Shown: positions 27,775 through 36,504, numbered from the stretch's first letter. The stretch is 64,000 nt of DNA from an uncultured Pelagibacteraceae bacterium (GCA_902572345.1 CACGEW010000004.1:46750-110749), one strand, 5' to 3'. Translations and numbers: made by a program. The notes: generated by a model not told the origin, from the sequence alone.

Positions 27775-28929
27775 ATGAAAAAAAAATTAATTATATCAAT
27801 ATTTTATATAATATTTGCATTCAATTCTAATCTATTTAGTGATGAAAATAACAAAACACTTAAGGTGGGTCTTTTAGCTCCACTATCGGGTCCATACAGT
27901 GAAATTGGCAATTCTTTATTGTACTCTTTACAATTAGCTCTTGAAGAAATAGGTGATGAAAAAGTAAAAATAATTCCACGAGACTCTGGCTTTAATGATA
28001 AAGAGAAAATAAGTTCAGCCTTAGAGGAGTTGAAATCATTAGGTGTAAAAATTATTATTGGGCCAACTACTCACACAGAGTTCAAAGAAGTAAATAAATA
28101 TAATGATTTAATATTCATTTCACCTTCAAATATTAGTCCTAAGTTTTCAAACAACATTATTAGTATTGGCGTTAGTCTTGACTCTCAATTGATTGCATTA
28201 AAAGAATTTATAAAAAAACAAAAAAAGAAAAAAACTGTAATAATGTATCCAAAGAATGAATATCAAGAATTAGTAGAGGATAGATTAAAAATTCTTAACT
28301 TAGAAAATTTCAAAAAATTTATTTACAGCCCAAATCCAGAGGTACTAACAGGTGAAATTGAGAACTTAACAAATTATAATCAGAGAAAAAGAAACTTAGA
28401 ATTAAGAAAGAAAATGTTTCAAGATAAAGAAGATGAACAATCAATAAAAGAATTAGAGAGATTAGATCAATTATATACTTTGGGCGGTGTTAATTTTGAC
28501 TCGGTTATAATTATAGATTTTGGTAACAACCTTAAAAGCGTATTAACTTCTCTAGTTTATACTGATGTAAGTCAATCAGATGTTTTATTTACAACAATCA
28601 ATCAATGGTTTGATGAAAGTATTTTTTATGAAAATACTATCAAAAATTTATACTATCCTTCAGTGAATTATAAAGAATTCAAAAAATATAATAGCAAATA
28701 CTTTAAAAAATTTAAAATTTACCCTAATGAAATAACTATTTTAGCTTACGATGCACTTGGCTTAATTTACTACGCATGGAAAAAAAATGGAAAGATAAAT
28801 TCAATAAATGATTTTGTATTTAAAAATAAAATCAAAGGAAAAATTGGAACATTCAGTTTCAAAAATGGAAAAGTTATTCAAAATCTAGATATCTATAAAA
28901 CTGAAAATAATAAATTTGTTAAATTTTAA
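27775..28929 (+). CDS. LpoA/LppC-like periplasmic binding protein (penicillin-binding protein activator family)
   Basis: 384 residues. A Sec signal peptide (IISIFYIIFAFNSNLFS) without a lipobox cysteine precedes a type-1 periplasmic-binding fold (KVGLLAPLSGPYSEIG; IIIGPTTHTEF). Head-to-head location with rsmI is the hallmark of the LpoA/LppC family, which activates class A penicillin-binding proteins. Branched-chain amino acid binding proteins share the fold, so substrate binding cannot be excluded. The absence of a lipid anchor is a difference from E. coli LpoA. It overlaps rdgB by 11 nt. Confidence 0.75.
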   Translation: MKKKLIISIFYIIFAFNSNLFSDENNKTLKVGLLAPLSGPYSEIGNSLLYSLQLALEEIGDEKVKIIPRDSGFNDKEKISSALEELKSLGVKIIIGPTTHTEFKEVNKYNDLIFISPSNISPKFSNNIISIGVSLDSQLIALKEFIKKQKKKKTVIMYPKNEYQELVEDRLKILNLENFKKFIYSPNPEVLTGEIENLTNYNQRKRNLELRKKMFQDKEDEQSIKELERLDQLYTLGGVNFDSVIIIDFGNNLKSVLTSLVYTDVSQSDVLFTTINQWFDESIFYENTIKNLYYPSVNYKEFKKYNSKYFKKFKIYPNEITILAYDALGLIYYAWKKNGKINSINDFVFKNKIKGKIGTFSFKNGKVIQNLDIYKTENNKFVKF

Positions 28930-29494
28930 CTTTCTTTTTCAATTTTTTAAAAGCTATAAATCTATGATCCATTTTTATTTTTTTAATTTTAATCATCTGC
29001 CCAAAAGTAATTTTCTTATTTAGTGGTTTAAAAATAGGATCATAACCAAATCCTTTTTTACCAAGAATTTTGCTAGAAATATTGCCTTCAAGTCTTCCTT
29101 CTACCGTATCTATTTTACCTTTAATATTTTTATATGATAAACTACATACAAAGGTAGCTCTTCTGTTTTTAACTTTTTCCATTTTTTTTAGAATAAATTG
29201 CATTGCTTTGAAAAAGCCTCCATGCTTTTTTGCTAATCTTGCTGAATAAATACCAGGTTTATTATTTAATGCTTTGATACATAAGCCGGAGTCATCAGAT
29301 ATAACTGGGTAATCTACGAATTTAGAAAAAAAATTAACTTTCAGTTTAGAATTAGATTTAAATGACTTACCAGTTTCTTTTGGGCTTTTTATTTTAAGTG
29401 AAACTGGAGAGATTTTCTTGTACTTCTTTGAAATTAGATAAGCTATTTCCTTAAATTTCCCTTTATTATGAGTGCCAATTAAAATTTTTTTCAT
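28919..29494 (-). CDS. rdgB: dITP/XTP pyrophosphatase (RdgB/HAM1 family)
   Basis: 191 residues. Removes non-canonical purine nucleotides (dITP, XTP) from the pool. The family signatures are GTHNKGKFKEI at the N-terminus (substrate/phosphate binding), SDDSGLCIKAL with GIYSAR in the active site, and KKGFGYDPIF. It is divergent from grpE across a 45-bp gap. In related alphaproteobacteria rph and hrcA occupy this junction; both are missing here. Confidence 0.94.
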   Translation of the reverse strand: MKKILIGTHNKGKFKEIAYLISKKYKKISPVSLKIKSPKETGKSFKSNSKLKVNFFSKFVDYPVISDDSGLCIKALNNKPGIYSARLAKKHGGFFKAMQFILKKMEKVKNRRATFVCSLSYKNIKGKIDTVEGRLEGNISSKILGKKGFGYDPIFKPLNKKITFGQMIKIKKIKMDHRFIAFKKLKKKVKI

Positions 29495-29539
29495 TTCAGA
29501 TCTAGTAATTTAATAAGTACTTACTATATAGCAAGATAA

Positions 29540-30136
29540 ATGAGCGACAAAAGTAAACAAAAAAACGAAAATCCTAAGGATGAAAAAGTTAAAGCTCCTG
29601 AAAATCTTAATAAAGATGCGGAAAAGAAGGAATTAACCTTAGAAGAAAAGTTAAAAGAAAATGAAGAAAAATTATTGAGATCTCTTGCTGAAATTGAGAA
29701 TCAAAGAAGAAGATTTGAAAAAGAAATTAAAGACGCTTTTGAATTTGGGTCATTTAATTTTGCAAAAGAAAGCCTTGCTATACTAGATAATTTAAAAAGA
29801 GCAAAAGATGCAATTAGGAATGACGAAAAACTTAAAAATAATAAAGATCTAGACAAATTTTTAGAAAATATAGATATAATAGAAAAAGATTTGGTTTCTA
29901 TTTTTGAAAAAAATAAAATTAAAAAGATTGAAGTAAAAGATAAAAAATTTGATCCTAACTTTCATCAAGCTATGTCCGAAATTGAAGATGATAGCAAAGA
30001 TCAAGGTACTATTCTCCATGAAATTCAGGCAGGTTACATGTTAGGTGAAAGGCTTTTAAGACCAGCCTTAGTAAGTGTTTCAAAGAAAAAGGCTTCTAAA
30101 GATCAGGAAAATAAGGACAAAAAAGATGAAAAATAG
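29540..30136 (+). CDS. grpE: nucleotide exchange factor GrpE
   Basis: 198 residues. An acidic, lysine-rich low-complexity N-terminus is followed by a long coiled coil (about 35-115, including LRSLAEIENQRRRFEKE) and a C-terminal beta domain (KFDPNFHQAMSEIEDDS; HEIQAGYMLGERLLRPALVSVS). It releases ADP from DnaK. It lies 53 bp upstream of dnaK, and that gap holds a heat-shock-type promoter of its own. Confidence 0.95.
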   Translation: MSDKSKQKNENPKDEKVKAPENLNKDAEKKELTLEEKLKENEEKLLRSLAEIENQRRRFEKEIKDAFEFGSFNFAKESLAILDNLKRAKDAIRNDEKLKNNKDLDKFLENIDIIEKDLVSIFEKNKIKKIEVKDKKFDPNFHQAMSEIEDDSKDQGTILHEIQAGYMLGERLLRPALVSVSKKKASKDQENKDKKDEK

Positions 30137-30164
30137 CCTTGTAGATAAAGAATTAACACCCATA
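30137..30164 (+). promoter_or_regulatory. RpoH (sigma-32)-type promoter for dnaK
   Basis: The -35 CTTGTAG at 30137-30143 and the -10 CCCATAT at 30158-30164 are separated by 14 bp. This is close to the heat-shock consensus CTTGAA / CCCCATNT with its usual spacing. It lies directly after the grpE stop codon and ends 25 bp before the dnaK start. No CIRCE inverted repeat is visible, consistent with the apparent absence of hrcA at this locus. Confidence 0.65.
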
Positions 30165-30189
30165 TAAAAGTACGAAAAGGAAATAAAAA

Positions 30190-32118
30190 ATGAGTAAAGT
30201 AATAGGAATAGATTTAGGAACAACAAATTCATGTGTGGCCATCATGGATGGATCGCAAGCAAAAGTTTTAGAGAATACTGAGGGTGCAAGAACAACTCCA
30301 TCTGTCGTAGCTTTTTTAGAAAATGAGGAAAAACTAGTTGGGCAACCGGCAAAAAGGCAGGCGGTAACTAATGCAGGTGATACAATTTTTGCTGCTAAAA
30401 GATTAATAGGTAGAAAATTTGATGGTCCTTCAGTTCAAAAAGATATTACAAAAGTACCTTATAAAATAGTCAAATCTGACAACGGTGATGCTTGGGTAGA
30501 AGGAAAAGGAAAAAAATATTCACCAGCACAAATTTCGGCTTTTATATTGCAAAAAATGAAAGAAACAGCTGAAAAATATTTAGGTCAAGCTGTAACAAAG
30601 GCTGTCATAACTGTTCCGGCATATTTTAATGACTCTCAAAGACAAGCTACTAAAGATGCTGGAAAAATAGCTGGACTTGAAGTTTTAAGAATTATCAATG
30701 AGCCAACCGCTGCTTCACTAGCTTATGGTTTAGATAAAAAAGGTGGAAAAAAAATAGCTGTATATGATTTAGGTGGTGGTACTTTTGACATTTCAATTTT
30801 AGAAATAGGCGATGGGGTATTTGAGGTAAAGTCGACAAACGGTGACACATTCCTTGGTGGTGAAGATTTTGATGATGAGATTGTAGAATACTTAGCTGCT
30901 GAATTCAAAAAGGACAACGGAATAGATTTAAAATCTGATAAACTTGCGCTTCAAAGATTAAAAGAAGCTGCAGAAAAAGCAAAGATAGAACTTTCGTCAG
31001 CAGCACAAACTGAAATAAATTTACCATTTATAACCGCTGACAAAACTGGACCAAAACATTTAAATCTAAAATTTACTAGAGCAAAACTTGAAGCTTTAGT
31101 TCAGGGATTAGTTGAAAGAACACTGGAGCCATGCAAGATCGCTCTGAAAGACTCAGGTTTTTCCGCAGCTGAAATTAATGAAGTGGTTCTAGTAGGTGGC
31201 ATGACTAGAATGCCTAAAATTATTGAAACTGTTAAAAACTTTTTTGGTAAAGAACCTAATAAAAGTGTTAATCCTGATGAAGTTGTGGCAATGGGTGCGG
31301 CTATACAAGGCGGGGTCCTTCAGGGCGATGTAAAAGATGTATTGCTTTTGGATGTGACACCTCTTTCTTTAGGAATTGAAACCTTAGGTGGTGTATCTAC
31401 AAAATTAATTGAAAAAAATACGACTATACCAACTAAGAAAAGTCAGGTTTTTTCTACTGCCGAAGACAACCAGCCAGCAGTTTCTATTAGAGTTTTACAA
31501 GGTGAAAGAGAGATGGCAGCAGACAATAAAATTTTAGGGAACTTTGAATTAGTAGGTTTACCGCCAGCTCCAAGAGGCACGCCTCAAATAGAAGTAACAT
31601 TTGATATTGATGCTAATGGTATTGTTAATGTTTCTGCAAAGGACAAAGGAACAGGAAAAGAACAAAAGATACAGATTCAAGCTTCTGGGGGTTTATCTGA
31701 TGAAGAAATAAACAAAATGGTTAAAGATGCTGAAGCTAATAAAGAGGCTGACAAAAAGAAGAGGGAGTCGGTAGATGCGAGAAACCAAGCTGATAGTCTA
31801 GTTTTCTCTACAGAAAAAAGTTTAAAAGAACACGGTAATAAAGTTTCAGCTGAAGAAAAGAAAGCTATCGAGAATGGTATTGCTGATTTAAAAAAATCTT
31901 TAGAGGGAACAGATGCAGAAGATATTAAGAAAAAAACACAAAGTTTAATCCAAGTTTCGATGAAATTAGGTGAAGCGGTTTACAAGAGCCAACAAAAACC
32001 TGAAGCAAGTAAGTCTGAAAGTCCAAAAGATGCTAAAACTAACGATAAAGATAATGTAGTTGATGCTGATTTTGAAGACGTAAAAGAAAAAGAAGAAGAT
32101 AAAGAAAAAAGCGCCTAG
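30190..32118 (+). CDS. dnaK: chaperone DnaK (Hsp70)
   Basis: 642 residues, the standard length. The ATPase domain carries [16 protein letters not shown], the [14 protein letters not shown] phosphate loop and [10 protein letters not shown]. The substrate-binding domain includes [16 protein letters not shown], and the lid ends in an acidic tail ([15 protein letters not shown]), the usual DnaK ending. It refolds proteins with DnaJ and GrpE. An AAGGAAA ribosome site lies 7 nt upstream, and the sigma-32-like promoter lies in the preceding gap. Confidence 0.98.
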   Translation: MSKVIGIDLGTTNSCVAIMDGSQAKVLENTEGARTTPSVVAFLENEEKLVGQPAKRQAVTNAGDTIFAAKRLIGRKFDGPSVQKDITKVPYKIVKSDNGDAWVEGKGKKYSPAQISAFILQKMKETAEKYLGQAVTKAVITVPAYFNDSQRQATKDAGKIAGLEVLRIINEPTAASLAYGLDKKGGKKIAVYDLGGGTFDISILEIGDGVFEVKSTNGDTFLGGEDFDDEIVEYLAAEFKKDNGIDLKSDKLALQRLKEAAEKAKIELSSAAQTEINLPFITADKTGPKHLNLKFTRAKLEALVQGLVERTLEPCKIALKDSGFSAAEINEVVLVGGMTRMPKIIETVKNFFGKEPNKSVNPDEVVAMGAAIQGGVLQGDVKDVLLLDVTPLSLGIETLGGVSTKLIEKNTTIPTKKSQVFSTAEDNQPAVSIRVLQGEREMAADNKILGNFELVGLPPAPRGTPQIEVTFDIDANGIVNVSAKDKGTGKEQKIQIQASGGLSDEEINKMVKDAEANKEADKKKRESVDARNQADSLVFSTEKSLKEHGNKVSAEEKKAIENGIADLKKSLEGTDAEDIKKKTQSLIQVSMKLGEAVYKSQQKPEASKSESPKDAKTNDKDNVVDADFEDVKEKEEDKEKSA

Positions 32119-32138
32119 GAAAATAAAGGAGACGTCCT

Positions 32139-33260
32139 GTGTCTAAAAGAGATTGTTACGATGTCTTAGGTGTACCAAGATCCGCATCAAAAGACGATAT
32201 CAAAAAAGCTTATAGAAAACTCGCGCTCAAATACCATCCTGACAAAACTAAAGGTGATAAAACTTCTGAAGAAAAATTTAAGGAAGCTAGTGAAGCTTAT
32301 CACATCCTTTCAGATGAGAAGAGAAAAGCTAATTATGATCAATTTGGACACGCTGCTTTTGAAGGAGGCGGTGGAGGTGGTCAAGGATTTGGTGGTTTTG
32401 ACACTTCATCCTTTTCAGATATTTTTGAAGACTTCTTTAGCGATTTTGGTGGAGGTAGTTCCACTAGAAGATCGAGCAATAGAGGAAATGATTTAAGGTA
32501 CGATGTTAGTATCGACTTAGAAGAAGCCTACAAAGGTATACAAAAAAATGTTAAGTACACAACTTATAAGGCTTGCTCAACTTGTTCTGGTAGTGGCGCT
32601 GCAAAAGGTTCAAAACCTGTTAGATGTGACTACTGTTCAGGAAGAGGAAAAGTGAGGACTAACCAAGGTTTTTTTACTGTTCAACAAACTTGCCCTCAAT
32701 GTAGTGGATACGGAGAGATGATTAATGATCCGTGTAACAAATGTAGTGGCAACGGAAAAATGCAGTCAAATGAGAACGTAACTGTTAAAATTCCAAAAGG
32801 TGTTGATGATGGTACAAGAATTAGAGTATCTGGTAAAGGTGAAGCTGGATCAAAAGGTGGTTCAAGTGGAGATCTATATTTATTTATATCTATAGATAAT
32901 CATGACATCTTTAAAAGAGCTGACGAGAATTTATACTACGAACTTCCAATTTCATTTACAAACGCAGCGCTTGGAACTTCAGTTGAAGTACCTTCAATTG
33001 ACGGAGGCAAATCGAAAATTAAAATTCCGGCAGGTACACAACACGGAAAACAATTCAGACTTAGAGGTAAGGGTATGCCAGTTTTAAGGGGGGGCGCTTT
33101 TGGTGATTTATATATAAGAATTAATACTCAGGTTCCAACTTCATTAACTAAAAAACAGAAAGAAATTCTTGAAGAATTTAATGAAATTGAAAGCAATAAA
33201 CCTGATCCTGTTATCAAAAGTTTTTTTGAAAAAGCCAAAAAGTTTTGGAGAAATTCCTAG
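32139..33260 (+). CDS. dnaJ: chaperone DnaJ (Hsp40)
   Basis: 373 residues from a GTG start at 32139, supported by an AAAGGAGA ribosome site 6 nt upstream. J domain with HPD in KYHPDKTKG (about 33-35), a Gly/Phe-rich segment (GGGGGGQGFGGF), and four zinc-binding repeats CSTCSGSG, CDYCSGRG, CPQCSGYG and CNKCSGNG, then two C-terminal beta domains. It stimulates the DnaK ATPase and delivers clients. It is the third gene of the grpE-dnaK-dnaJ set, 20 nt after dnaK. Confidence 0.97.
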   Translation: MSKRDCYDVLGVPRSASKDDIKKAYRKLALKYHPDKTKGDKTSEEKFKEASEAYHILSDEKRKANYDQFGHAAFEGGGGGGQGFGGFDTSSFSDIFEDFFSDFGGGSSTRRSSNRGNDLRYDVSIDLEEAYKGIQKNVKYTTYKACSTCSGSGAAKGSKPVRCDYCSGRGKVRTNQGFFTVQQTCPQCSGYGEMINDPCNKCSGNGKMQSNENVTVKIPKGVDDGTRIRVSGKGEAGSKGGSSGDLYLFISIDNHDIFKRADENLYYELPISFTNAALGTSVEVPSIDGGKSKIKIPAGTQHGKQFRLRGKGMPVLRGGAFGDLYIRINTQVPTSLTKKQKEILEEFNEIESNKPDPVIKSFFEKAKKFWRNS

Positions 33261-33266
33261 TATTAA

Positions 33267-33437
33267 ATGAGCACTGATCAAATAATGTCTGCAATTTTTC
33301 TTATTGCGGTATTACTTTTGATTTTACCCAATTTTCTTTCTACAAATTATAAATTAAAAGAATTTTTAAGAAATTTATCTATTTGGGCTATAATTACGCT
33401 GGTTATTATTGTAATCATTTATTTTATAAGTTTATGA
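33267..33437 (+). CDS. small two-helix membrane protein, unknown function
   Basis: A 56-residue ORF that standard length cut-offs miss. It starts with ATG 6 nt after the dnaJ stop and ends in a TGA that overlaps the dapB ATG (ATGA). Two hydrophobic segments, about residues 6-24 (IMSAIFLIAVLLLILPNF) and 37-56 (LSIWAIITLVIIVIIYFISL), flank a short charged loop (TNYKLKEFLRN). The perfect packing between dnaJ and dapB and the coupling overlap argue for a real gene. I do not recognise a family. Confidence 0.7.
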   Translation: MSTDQIMSAIFLIAVLLLILPNFLSTNYKLKEFLRNLSIWAIITLVIIVIIYFISL

Positions 33438-34210
33438 GAAAAATAAATTTGTCTATTTCTGGATGTATGGGAAGAATGGGTCAACAACTCATTAAATCTT
33501 CCAAAAAAAATAGAAATTTTAAATTAGTTTCAATAACAGAAAATAGATTAATAAATAAAAAAATTGCTGGATTAAAACCATCTAAAAATAACTTGGAGAC
33601 ATTTAAAAAATCTAACGTAATAATAGACTTTACTGTTCCTAGGTGTACTTTAGAAATACTTAAAATTGCATCTATATTAAAAAAAAGAGTAGTTATAGGC
33701 ACAACTGGTTTTTCCAAAAAAGAGGAAAGTCAAATAAAAAGTTTTTCAAGAAAAATTCCAATACTTAAAGCTGGTAACATGAGTTTAGGCGTAAATTTAC
33801 TTATGTATCTAACTGAAATCGCCTCTAAATCTCTAGGAAATAATTTTTTGAGTAAAGTATATGAAGTTCATCATAAACATAAAATAGATTATCCATCGGG
33901 TACAGCTTTAATGCTGGGCAGAGGAATAGCAGATGGGAAAAATAAAAATTTTTATAATTTAATCGGAAAAAAATATATTAATAAAAAATCTTTTCCTTAT
34001 GCGAAAAAAATTAATTTCAACTCTATTAGAAAAGGCGAAGTGATAGGTGAGCACGAAGTAAGTTTTTCTAGTGGAAAAGAAATTATAAAACTAAACCATG
34101 AATCTTTCGACAGGGCCTTATACTCTGAAGGTGCTTTAACAGCTGCTGTTTGGTTAATGTCAAAAAAAGCAGGTCTTTATTCTATGAGAGACCTTCTAAA
34201 CTTTAAGTGA
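33434..34210 (+). CDS. dapB: 4-hydroxy-tetrahydrodipicolinate reductase
   Basis: 258 residues from the ATG at 33434 (an upstream ATG at 33383 lies inside the small membrane protein gene and is unlikely). It reduces the cyclic intermediate of the diaminopimelate/lysine pathway. The nucleotide-binding SGCMGRMGQ has Ser and Cys where GAxGRMG is usual. The signature EVHHKHKIDYPSGTA, with the catalytic His pair and Lys, is intact. ATGA overlap upstream and GTGA overlap with nth downstream indicate tight translational coupling. Confidence 0.94.
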   Translation: MRKINLSISGCMGRMGQQLIKSSKKNRNFKLVSITENRLINKKIAGLKPSKNNLETFKKSNVIIDFTVPRCTLEILKIASILKKRVVIGTTGFSKKEESQIKSFSRKIPILKAGNMSLGVNLLMYLTEIASKSLGNNFLSKVYEVHHKHKIDYPSGTALMLGRGIADGKNKNFYNLIGKKYINKKSFPYAKKINFNSIRKGEVIGEHEVSFSSGKEIIKLNHESFDRALYSEGALTAAVWLMSKKAGLYSMRDLLNFK

Positions 34211-34860
34211 ACAACAAAAAAAAGGCTAAAATCATTTTAAGGATATTAAATAAAACTTATCCGAAAGTACCTATACCATTAAATTATAAAAATACATTTA
34301 CTCTTCTTGTATCTGTGCTCCTTTCAGCACAATGTACTGATGTAAATGTAAACAATGTTACAAAGGATATTTATCCCAAATATAATAAGCCACTACACTT
34401 TGTAAAACTCGGTAGAAAAAAAATAGAACGTTTAATAAAAAAAATTGGGATATTTAGAGTTAAAGCAAAAAGTATCTTTTATTTATCAAAAATTTTAGTT
34501 GAAAAATACAAAGGTAAAGTGCCAAAAACATTCGAAGAATTAGAACAGTTACCGGGTGTTGGCCATAAAACTGCAAGTGTTGTCATGTCCCAAGGTTTTG
34601 GTTTTCCTGCCTTTCCAGTAGATACACATATTCATAGATTGGCTCAAAGATGGGGTTTAACGAATGGTAAAGACGTTGTCCAAACAGAAGAGGATTTAAA
34701 GAAAATTTTTCCTAAAAAGTATTGGAACAAGCTTCATTTACAAATAATTTGGTATGGAAGAGAATATTGTAAGGCCCGAGATTGCTATGGAACAACTTGT
34801 AAAATTTGTAAAAGCTGTTATCCAAATAGAAAAACACCTATTAAAACAAAAAAAGCTTAA
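34207..34860 (+). CDS. nth: endonuclease III (DNA glycosylase/AP lyase)
   Basis: 217 residues from a GTG start that overlaps the dapB stop (GTGA). Helix-hairpin-helix plus Gly/Pro...Asp motif: LPGVGHKTASVV contains the catalytic Lys and FPVDTHIHR the catalytic Asp. It removes oxidised pyrimidines. The C-terminal Fe-S loop has an atypical cysteine pattern, C-x4-C-x4-C-x2-C-x2-C (CKARDCYGTTCKICKSC), instead of C-x6-C-x2-C-x5-C. Whether it holds a normal [4Fe-4S] cluster cannot be told from sequence. Confidence 0.93.
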   Translation: MNNKKKAKIILRILNKTYPKVPIPLNYKNTFTLLVSVLLSAQCTDVNVNNVTKDIYPKYNKPLHFVKLGRKKIERLIKKIGIFRVKAKSIFYLSKILVEKYKGKVPKTFEELEQLPGVGHKTASVVMSQGFGFPAFPVDTHIHRLAQRWGLTNGKDVVQTEEDLKKIFPKKYWNKLHLQIIWYGREYCKARDCYGTTCKICKSCYPNRKTPIKTKKA

Positions 34861-35793
34861 ATGAAAATCTTAGGAATCGGCAACGCTATCGTAGATGTAA
34901 TTTGTAAAGTTGAAGATAAATTTATTTCTCAAAATAATTTGACAAAAAGTACAATGAAGCTTGTAGATGAAGTTGAATTTAAAAAACTTTTATCTACACT
35001 TAAAATTGAAGAAACTGTTTCTGGTGGTTCTGTAGCAAACTCAATTGTAGGTCTTTCTCAACTTGGAAATAAAGTAGGCTTTATTGGAAAAGTTAGTGAT
35101 GATGATTTAGGTAGCAAATATGAAGATGGTCTAAAAAAAGAAAACGTACATTTTTTTTACTCAAAAAAAAAGGAAACAATTCCTACTGGAACTTGTTTAA
35201 TACTAATTACGCCTGACTCCGAGAGAACTATGATAACTTTTCTTGGTACTGCAGGAAAAATTAATGAAAGCGATATTGATACAAATGCAGTGAAAAATAG
35301 TGAAATCTTATTTCTTGAAGGATATCTTTGGGATGAGGGTGAGCCTAAGAAAGCATTTGAAAAAGCAATTAATAATTCTAATAAAGTTGCAATGTCATTA
35401 TCAGATTTATTTTGTGTAGAGAGACATAAGCCTCACTTTTTAGAATTAGTAAGAAATAAATTAGATGTTACCTTTGCAAATGAACAGGAGATTATGTCAT
35501 TAATTGACGTGAAAAAGTTTGATGACGTGATCAATTTTGCAAAAGAAATAAATAAATTAATTGTTATTACACGTGGTGAAAAAGGAGCAGTTGCAATAAG
35601 TAAAAATGAAGTTGTCGAGTGTTCTGCAAATAAAAATCTTCTAATTAAAGATCTAACTGGTGCTGGAGATTTATTTGCTGGAGGTTTTTTACATGGTATG
35701 ATTAACAATAAATCCATAAGAGAAAGTTTGGAAAAAGGTACACAAATGTCATCCAAAGTAATCCAAATTATTGGTGCTAGATTAAATCGTTAG
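34861..35793 (+). CDS. PfkB-family sugar/nucleoside kinase (adenosine kinase-like)
   Basis: 310 residues, ribokinase fold. The N-terminal GSVANSIVGLSQLGNKVGFIGKVSDDDLG is the PfkB signature 1 region, and LTGAGDLFAGGFLHG near 265-280 is signature 2 with the catalytic Asp. Alphaproteobacterial homologues near nth are annotated as adenosine or sugar kinases; the substrate cannot be read from the sequence. The start codon immediately follows the nth stop with no gap. The 3' end is 1 nt from the converging ArfA-like gene. Confidence 0.85.
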   Translation: MKILGIGNAIVDVICKVEDKFISQNNLTKSTMKLVDEVEFKKLLSTLKIEETVSGGSVANSIVGLSQLGNKVGFIGKVSDDDLGSKYEDGLKKENVHFFYSKKKETIPTGTCLILITPDSERTMITFLGTAGKINESDIDTNAVKNSEILFLEGYLWDEGEPKKAFEKAINNSNKVAMSLSDLFCVERHKPHFLELVRNKLDVTFANEQEIMSLIDVKKFDDVINFAKEINKLIVITRGEKGAVAISKNEVVECSANKNLLIKDLTGAGDLFAGGFLHGMINNKSIRESLEKGTQMSSKVIQIIGARLNR

Positions 35794-35794
35794 T

Positions 35795-35902
35795 TTATTT
35801 CTTTCTTCTTTTAAAACTTCCTTTGCCTTTTTTTGGTTTCACAACTCTTTTTCTATACTTAGTGGTAAAAAGATCCTTTGCAATTTTATTTCTTTTATTC
35901 AC
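35795..35902 (-). CDS. arfA: ArfA-like alternative ribosome rescue factor (35 aa)
   Basis: A 35-residue ORF below usual length cut-offs, with a GTG start at 35902 that overlaps the TGA of the upstream winged-helix gene (GTGA). The peptide holds the ArfA core: AKDLFTTKYRKRVVKPKKGKGSF, here split as AKDLFTTKYRKRVV and KPKKGKGSFKRR. Compare E. coli ArfA [22 protein letters not shown]. ArfA binds stalled ribosomes in the empty mRNA channel and recruits RF2 to release peptides from non-stop mRNAs. The long C-terminal tail of E. coli ArfA is absent. I see no in-gene hairpin of the kind that truncates arfA mRNA in enterobacteria. Confidence 0.8.
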   Translation of the reverse strand: MNKRNKIAKDLFTTKYRKRVVKPKKGKGSFKRRKK

Positions 35903-36504
35903 AAATAATATCCATCTTTATTATTGAGAATAAAATTTTCGTCCATAAATTTATCAATAATTTTTTTTCTTAACCTATAGATGTGAGTTTCAACAGTATG
36001 AGTGTCTGCATCTGAAGAATAGTTCCAAACAGATGATAAGATGTTATCTTTTGAAATTGGTTTTTTTTTATCTAAGAGTAACTCTAGAAGTTGAATCTCT
36101 TTCTCAGTAAGAATTATAAAATCATCCAATTTAGATAGTTTTTTTTCATTCTTATTTAGAAAATAATTTTTAATTCTTATCGAGGAATTTATATTAAATT
36201 TTTTTTTAGCTACAGTGTTTTCAATGATAGCATTAATTTCCTTTAAGGTGGTTGGCAATTCTAAACAAGCGTCATAAGATTGGGTAAGATCTTTTCTCTT
36301 TCCTACACATATTTTTATATAATTAGCTGTATTGATAAGATCTTTTTGTGCTTTATCCTTTAAAATATCAGCATGAAAAAGGATAATATTGGAGTTATCA
36401 TCTAATTGATAAGGTAAAGGATTAAACTTTAAAAACATTTTCAATTCATTTAAAGTTGAAATAAATGAAGATGGACCCAGAATTCGGACATTTAACTTGT
36501 GCAT
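35899..36504 (-). CDS. orphan winged-helix regulator (OmpR-type DNA-binding domain, degenerate receiver)
   Basis: 201 residues. The C-terminal ~90 residues form an OmpR/PhoB-type winged helix (LTEKEIQLLELLLDKKKPISKDNILSSVW; TVETHIYRLRKKI). The N-terminal ~100 residues are receiver-sized but lack the acidic pair after strand 1, a clear phosphoacceptor Asp after strand 3 (NIILFHADIL) and the conserved Lys. It is therefore probably not controlled by phosphorylation, and no histidine kinase gene is nearby. It is divergent from the L,D-transpeptidase-fold gene with overlapping starts, which makes that gene a candidate target. The ArfA-like gene is coupled downstream. Confidence 0.75.
   Translation of the reverse strand: MHKLNVRILGPSSFISTLNELKMFLKFNPLPYQLDDNSNIILFHADILKDKAQKDLINTANYIKICVGKRKDLTQSYDACLELPTTLKEINAIIENTVAKKKFNINSSIRIKNYFLNKNEKKLSKLDDFIILTEKEIQLLELLLDKKKPISKDNILSSVWNYSSDADTHTVETHIYRLRKKIIDKFMDENFILNNKDGYYL

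Noticed and set aside
29514..29523. TAAGTACTTA palindrome between rdgB and grpE
   Set aside because: It is only 10 bp and AT-rich, expected by chance at this composition. It may simply overlap promoter elements.
32170..32496. 108-residue frame overlapping dnaJ on the same strand
   Set aside because: It is an alternate-frame reading of the dnaJ J domain and Gly-rich region, with no ribosome site and no recognisable domain.
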